Notes under the pieces: model-generated
What the model saw: only the letters and a program-made list of their open reading frames with translations
Told to the model about the DNA's origin: nothing
The model's database searches: none
Program-made: the position numbers and the translations under genes
In this document: positions 58,446 through 64,000 of the stretch, one piece after another
Layout: each line of letters begins with the position of its first letter
Position numbering within the stretch: position 1 is the first letter of the stretch
Origin: Trochalopteron elliotii
Taxonomy: Eukaryota; Chordata; Aves; Passeriformes; Leiothrichidae
Assembly: GCA_024734555.1 (NCBI GenBank)
Contig: JANPWX010020150.1
Location: forward strand, 2,453,809 to 2,517,808
Direction: 5' to 3'
Length of the DNA stretch: 64,000 nt

Positions 58446-61400
58446 GACCAGGTTTAGCAGAGTAATGGTAATAGGGGAAGATGTTGGTTCTTTGTTTTCA
58501 TTCTAAAGTATCTTTAGGTTATGTTGTGGAGAAAGACAGCTCACCTGAACATTGAGTGAAAACCTTTATGCTCCACAGCTTGCAACAAGTCATAGCATAC
58601 ATTGAAACCCACAAAACTGTGTCTCAACTCCTCCCATGAACCCTTGTTCCACAGACACTCCTGGCTGTCATTCCATCCAGCAGCACTTAAAAAAGATCAT
58701 CAGGAATGTTTGGGTGAGCCTATTCCTGCATCTGGTAGTTCCTTTTGACTTCCAAAGCAAAACTAGACCAATCTCCCTCCTCCCCAAGACATATATGAGT
58801 GGGGGGAAAGATAACATCTTTGTAAAGCATCCTTACAGGCTCTACCAGGAGGTTGAAATGTGGTCCCCCAGCCGTGCTAGAGCAGAGGTTACCCAGGGTC
58901 TATAGCACACTCCTGCCCTCTTTGGATTGCACGCTCTGCATCATTCCCTTGCAGGTCATACACATCCCGTGTTAGGAAGAATCTGGTGCCAAGCCTCTAA
59001 GATGTACTCTTGGGTGCACCATAATAGGAATCTGTTGTAAGTTTAAGAGTAGTAAGTTTAAGAAGTTCTTGTTATCCATCTTGCAGGTTTCCCAAGCTAT
59101 TTAACTTTTATAATAATCTGCTTTTTTCAGTGATTGGCTAAAAAAACCCCAATCCCCTAATGCTAACTCTGCTATGCAAAATGGAGATTGTTAATTTGAT
59201 GGTTAGGAAAAGAGAACATAACTTGGTTTTTGGACTATCATCTTCCAGATACTTAAGCATGTGCTTAACTTTGAAACTGTAAGACATTTTTGAAGACAGT
59301 AGATTCATTTACATCAGCATATTGCTGAGTCTTCACAGAATTAGGATTGCCATTAACAGCCTCAGCATCCTGACAGTGTTGTTTCCTAGTTTTGCATAGC
59401 AATAATGGTAAATTTGTGTCTGATGTGACTTATGCAACCCATCATTTGCCTTTGTCTGTGCAGCTATAAATCAATGTGTATTTTTTTTCCCAGATTGATC
59501 TTCAGTCTGACTCTCTGAGCCGTAACTGTGATTATGCCTGTTCCTGCTTTTCCCTCCAGGTTTTCTTGGGTGGTTTTCATCAGGAGAGCACTTCTCATCT
59601 AATTGGGACAATGAACTTTGTCTTTTTTCTTTCTTTTCCCTGTCAAACTTTCTTTAGCAATGTCTCCTATAGTTAGAGACTGCCTTTTCCCTTAATTACT
59701 TGAAGCCATCTAAAGTAAACAATCTTAAACCAAAAGAACAATAAGCCACATATTTTTCTGGTGCCCTCTCCCCATTGTCCTTCCATTTTATAAACTAATG
59801 GTACTGAGAGATTAAACTTCATCCTATAGGCAGTGACCTATTCTGTTGTTTCGTTTTAATTTTTCATATCTCCCTCCCCCCATTTTGGGTGACATTCCCC
59901 CCAGGTTACACCTTACATCAAAGTATACATCATTTGCTCTTATGTTTTTCTGCATGCTGCCTCTAGGCTAGGAAATTGGCAGAATGCTGCTGTTGCTGCT
60001 GAGAAGTAGCCTTTTTCCTTTAGTCAAATGCTTTTTAGCTTGAAAATGTCAATGCAGAGATAAGTCATAAGATCAACTCTTAAATATTCACAGACTGCTT
60101 CCTTTGTTTTGTTTTGTTTCTTTCCCCATGTCACAGTGTTATCCAGGGTAGCACTTTACTGGATGCTTTGCACATTTTCTTAAGCAGTGCTTCTCTCATT
60201 AGTGCTTAAAGAAGTATCAAGAGTTAATTTTTTCATTAGGAGTTCTTGTGCTGTGTAATATCCTGCATGCATTAGATACAGAGAGATATTTCCCTTATGG
60301 AAAAGTCCTATAGGGTTTCATAGAAAATTACAAACTTTCTCATATAATTTTTTAAACCACCTTGTAAAAGCAAATATACAATGAAATATACTTCTATTGA
60401 CATGGCTCAAAGAAACCTGTGGAGAAGAAATAACTCTCTAACACATCCTGTAGATTTTTTGAGTAATTTCTATAACCCTATTAAGCTTCTTTAGAGCTCT
60501 GCCAATTCCACCCCTCTGTATGTCCGTAGGCTCCTTTGGAAAGGGCACAGAAATAGGACCAAAACAGTGCTCTGCCATTTCTCTCTGTGGATCTATATAT
60601 AATAAGATTTTCCTGCTACTTCCAGTCCCCGATGGCTTGCTGAAAACTCATCATTACTCTCCTGGCAGCTCTTTTGTTTAGCAAATTTGTGTAAAACAAA
60701 TTGTATCTGCTTCTTGCATACCCATCTGTCCCATCTTTCAGTGGTGGAAACCACCACATAACCAACAAATTACATCTACCATCAAATTTTTTGCCTCTTT
60801 GGCATTTGTTTCTACTGACTGCATTCATCTGGAGTCTCAAATTCCAGACTTCAGTGTGAGAACATTCCCATGCTCAAATCCATGGCACAGGAGGTTATGC
60901 CAAGCTGAACCAGCACCAGGGCAAGGTGCGTATAGGCGATGGAAGGATTGGAGCACTGATGCAGCTGCGGGCAGCCAGGGCGTTATGAGCTCCTTGCAGG
61001 TGCATCACCTCTGGGGTTGGCCAGCAGCCTCAGAATGGCTTAAAAATATCAGCGAGATGGCATCAGTGGAGGTGTTTGGAAAAAAAAAAAAGTTTTAATT
61101 AAGATGGAAATAACAAACCATACAGAACAAAAGAGAAAAGACATGCCAGGTGTAAGGAGAACCTGCTACAACACCCCAAAAATGCCCCGAAAACCTCTGT
61201 GCTCTCTTTTAAGCATGTAAAAACTGAGACAGGGTTCTTGGCATCCTGCCCAATAGAAATAACAACAGGGTTTGAGGTGCAACTTCAAAGATCCAACAGG
61301 CATCTCTGTGCTGGCACACGGCCAAATAAGGTGTCGAATTCTCTGGCTTTTTACCCTATAAGTGAGAGAAAGAGTGAAACCCAGATCCTTTCCTAAAATG

Positions 61401-61551
61401 GAAACCGCTGCTACTGTGGGGGTGCAAATGCCACCACTGTGAGGTGCACTCCTACAAAGAACCAATAGTGTGAGGAAGTGAAGATCCAGAACATTTTATC
61501 ACCAGCAGCTGTTTGCAAGTTACTGACAACCTGCCCACATAAATCAGACAA
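58446..61551. other. Unique noncoding sequence
   Basis: No gene recognised in about 3.1 kb. Short homopolymers only, including an A13-like run near 61080. Confidence 0.5.
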
Positions 61552-61614
61552 TCACAGAGCAGTTTGGGTTGGAAGAGACCTTAAAGATCATCTGGTTCCA
61601 ACCCCCCTGCGGAA
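61552..61614 (-). mobile_element. CR1: CR1 LINE 3' terminus, antisense, little diverged
   Basis: 'aatcacagagcagtttgggttggaagagaccttaaagatcatctggttccaacccccctgc' is very close to the typical reverse-complement CR1 terminus, so the insertion is among the youngest here. It is truncated to about 60 bases. Confidence 0.92.
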
Positions 61615-61805
61615 GGGGGGGATTGGAAATAAAGCTTGATAATGATCAACAACACCCTGTCGAGGGCGAGTGGGCTTGATGACATCACATCACACCATCC
61701 CCTGTTAAACTGCTCCTATTGCTGCATGACTGAGAGCAATCATTCAAGTGATTAAGGGAAAATGTGGGATGGTATGGGAGGTTAGAGAGGATTGAAGTCC
61801 GTTCT

Positions 61806-61870
61806 GACATTTGCTGTGTGATTACCTTATGCCTCAGTTTCCCCAACGGATGTTTCTATGCAGTTTTGTA
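61806..61870 (+). mobile_element. MIR/CORE-SINE-like fragment, sense
   Basis: 'ctgacatttgctgtgtgattaccttatgcctcagtttccccaac' matches the central MIR-type wording ('gctgtgtgaccttgggcaa..cctcagtttccccatc'). Short. Confidence 0.5.
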
Positions 61871-63198
61871 AATATCTGTAGTTGGAACTATAAAATTGAG
61901 AAGCTAAGGCTGAACTTAGTTTTTGCTTTGCATGGGATGGGCATAAAAGTCCTGCAATCCTGTCTGAGACAAAAAAAAAGCAAATAATATGTTCTGTGTT
62001 AATAATTGTTATATATTTCTGAGTAAAAACAGTGATGGGATCTCACCAGCTGGTTGATTTAATATAAATATTCAAATGCAGAAACAGTTTATTAAACAGA
62101 TTGGAAATCATCAACTTCATTATTGTAATAGAGCAAATACAGTATCTTGATTTCCAATAAATGGAACAATCTACCGTATGCTGAATCACTTGCTGTCTGC
62201 TGCTATGTTATATTAAAAAGAAAATAATGATTCTAACAGAATGTCGTGTAGCCACTCCAGGAATTAATAGAATTAGTGCAGCAACTTCAAGACAGAATAT
62301 AAATATTCTATTGAATTATCAATTAAAACCTCATCGTAATAAAGGTAAACTACATCAAATAAGTTAACAGAAATTATGGACTATTTCCCAAATTCTTGTA
62401 TTAGTCTTCATTTTGAGCCTGAAGTGAAAATTCTTGAGAGTAACAAGTATATAATTACTTGACATTTTTCTTCTTCGAGTCATCTTAGGAAAACAAATTA
62501 CATGATGTAAGTGGAGCTCTTCGGATTCATAAACTACTGGCATAATGAAGAAAACACTGGGTAGTTATTATGCATCAAGCATTTATTGATGTTAATTTTT
62601 GCTCAAAAGATTGAGACATAGATCATTTTTCAGTTTCTAATATGAGTCTGCTGAAGTTTTGCTTCCATCAAATGTTGTTCACCTCTGTTGTAGGAAAAAT
62701 TGTTTAGTTCATTTCCCTGGTTTGGCTGGACTTCTTTCCTGGCAGCCACCTCCAGCAGAATATCATCGCTACAAAATTCAGCTTCTCCCATATGCCAGTT
62801 ATAATTAACTCTGACATCACAAAGGTGAAATAATATCACCAGAGGCAAAGGAGTTCTTTAACATTATAAATAGGGACAAGAAGAAGAAACTGAGACAGGG
62901 AAAATATCAGACACAAAAAAATCCTAATCTGATAGACCCTGGGATAGTACTCACACATAATTTTGAAGTGGAAATTCATGGGGATGAATGTAATCCTTCC
63001 AGTTCCTCTCATGTTCTCCCATGTGTTCAAGATATTTCAGTTTCAGGCATTACACTATTTCCTGCCTACATGTTCCAACCACAGCCATTACAGGACATCA
63101 CCCATCACATGCCAGTACTTTCCAACATGGTCTGACTGCTCTTGTAATATAAAGCAGCAGTGTAAGAATGCAATTTTGTAATTTTTACAGTCTATCCA
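61871..63198. other. Unique AT-rich noncoding sequence
   Basis: No gene. The stretch 62050-62410 is strongly AT-rich, non-repetitive and rich in ATTA/TAAT and 'aaatattcaa'-type words; it is the best-looking conserved-element candidate in the window. Confidence 0.5.
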
Positions 63199-63425
63199 GG
63201 GAAAAAAAAAAGGAAAAAAAAAAGCAAAACCCAAATGCACAAAAACAAACAAAAAACAAAAACAAACAAAAAACAAAAAACAAACAAAAAAACCCAAAAA
63301 AACCCAAACCAACAAACAAAAATCAAACAAACAAAAAAAAAAAAAAAAAAAAAACCAAAACAGAAAGAGGGGAAAAAAAAGAAGAAAAGAAAAAAGTAGA
63401 AAAAATATAAAAAGAAAAAACAGAA
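63199..63425. repeat. A-rich/(CAAA)n low-complexity tract
   Basis: About 225 bases of A with scattered C, then A with scattered G. It opens Lys/Asn/Gln-rich forward and Phe-rich reverse frames that are by-products of composition. Confidence 0.93.
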
Positions 63426-64000
63426 GTAAAAATGTGGATAAAGAACAAACACTGAAATGTCATTCAAGGGAAATAGAACTAAGTTCCAGAAAACCTAGAT
63501 AACTTTTTGGTTCAGTCTTTAATATAACCTGCCTTGGGAAAATAATTTTCATTTTATGCACTTACATTTCTTTTCATATTCCTTCTCTTTCTAATCTAGT
63601 TTTGTTACAGGGCTTTTCTAGCTGCAAAAAGGTGTGAACAAAGTGAGTCAAAATTTGCAGGGTTTTTCTGCAGATTGAAGACAATGGTATCACAACAATC
63701 CCTATCAGTGGAAGTTTAAAGACATAATGGTCTGTCTCTGACCCTGTCCTCTTAAAAAGAATTTGACTGATAACTGTTGATAGAAAAGGGCTGAATTTAT
63801 TGACTTGCTTCTTTGAAAAATAGGAGACCATAAAATTAAAATTATTGCATAAAAATTATACTGTTTACTCTTTTTTTGTTGGATAAATAATTTTAAAAGA
63901 GAGATGTTTCAGTGAATAAAAGCTTTCAAAAAAAAATTTAGAAATAGTCAGGGATTTTTCCCCAGATATTTATGATATCTGTTTTTCAGAATTCTAACTT
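63426..64000. other. Unique noncoding sequence
   Basis: AT-rich with no recognised gene or repeat up to the window edge. Confidence 0.5.

Noticed and set aside
63088..63467. Lys-rich and Phe-rich frames at the 3' end
   Set aside because: Products of the A-rich/(CAAA)n tract.

Overview
This window looks like nuclear DNA of a bird, noncoding throughout: an intergenic stretch or a very large intron. The main reason is the repeat content. Many fragments carry the 3' consensus of avian CR1 LINEs (chicken repeat 1), with their typical 'ttggaagggacctt' and 'attctatga' endings. There are also several avian-type endogenous-retrovirus LTRs and old MIR/CORE-SINE-like fragments. A songbird is plausible from the LTR mix but is not proven. 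No reading frame has recognisable host-protein domains, phased splice sites or coding structure. The longer open frames lie in repeats or low-complexity DNA, or look like chance.

Layout. 0-6 kb: unique AT-rich sequence, two head-to-head CR1 3' ends (about 1.2-1.6 kb) and an A/C-only tract (about 3.2-3.5 kb). 6.2-6.8 kb: a solo ERVL-like LTR carrying a trinucleotide expansion. 10.8-12.9 kb: the best-preserved older element, a minus-strand CR1 spanning 5' sequence and part of its endonuclease region, split by a 621-bp LTR with a 6-bp target-site duplication. 13.3-13.5 kb: a G-rich minisatellite. 14.7-21.7 kb: CR1 fragments in unique sequence. 21.9-23.1 kb: a plus-strand CR1 split by a 648-bp minus-strand LTR. 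27.0-27.4 kb: an older CR1. 34.3 kb: a run of 47 T. 45.5 and 49.4 kb: CR1 pieces. 51.4-52.2 kb: two adjoining minus-strand LTR-like units. 54-62 kb: more CR1 pieces. 63.2-63.4 kb: a second long A/C tract.

The genes do not work together in any visible way because no gene is confidently present. What the window records is layered retrotransposition: old MIR-like SINEs, then CR1 copies, then LTR insertions into CR1, plus simple-repeat growth. Several AT-rich, repeat-free blocks resemble the conserved noncoding elements of vertebrate gene deserts, but only a cross-species alignment could show that. I found no CRISPR array, operon, rRNA, confident tRNA or previously undescribed system. Repeat identities rest on recognising family consensus features by eye; no database search was run.
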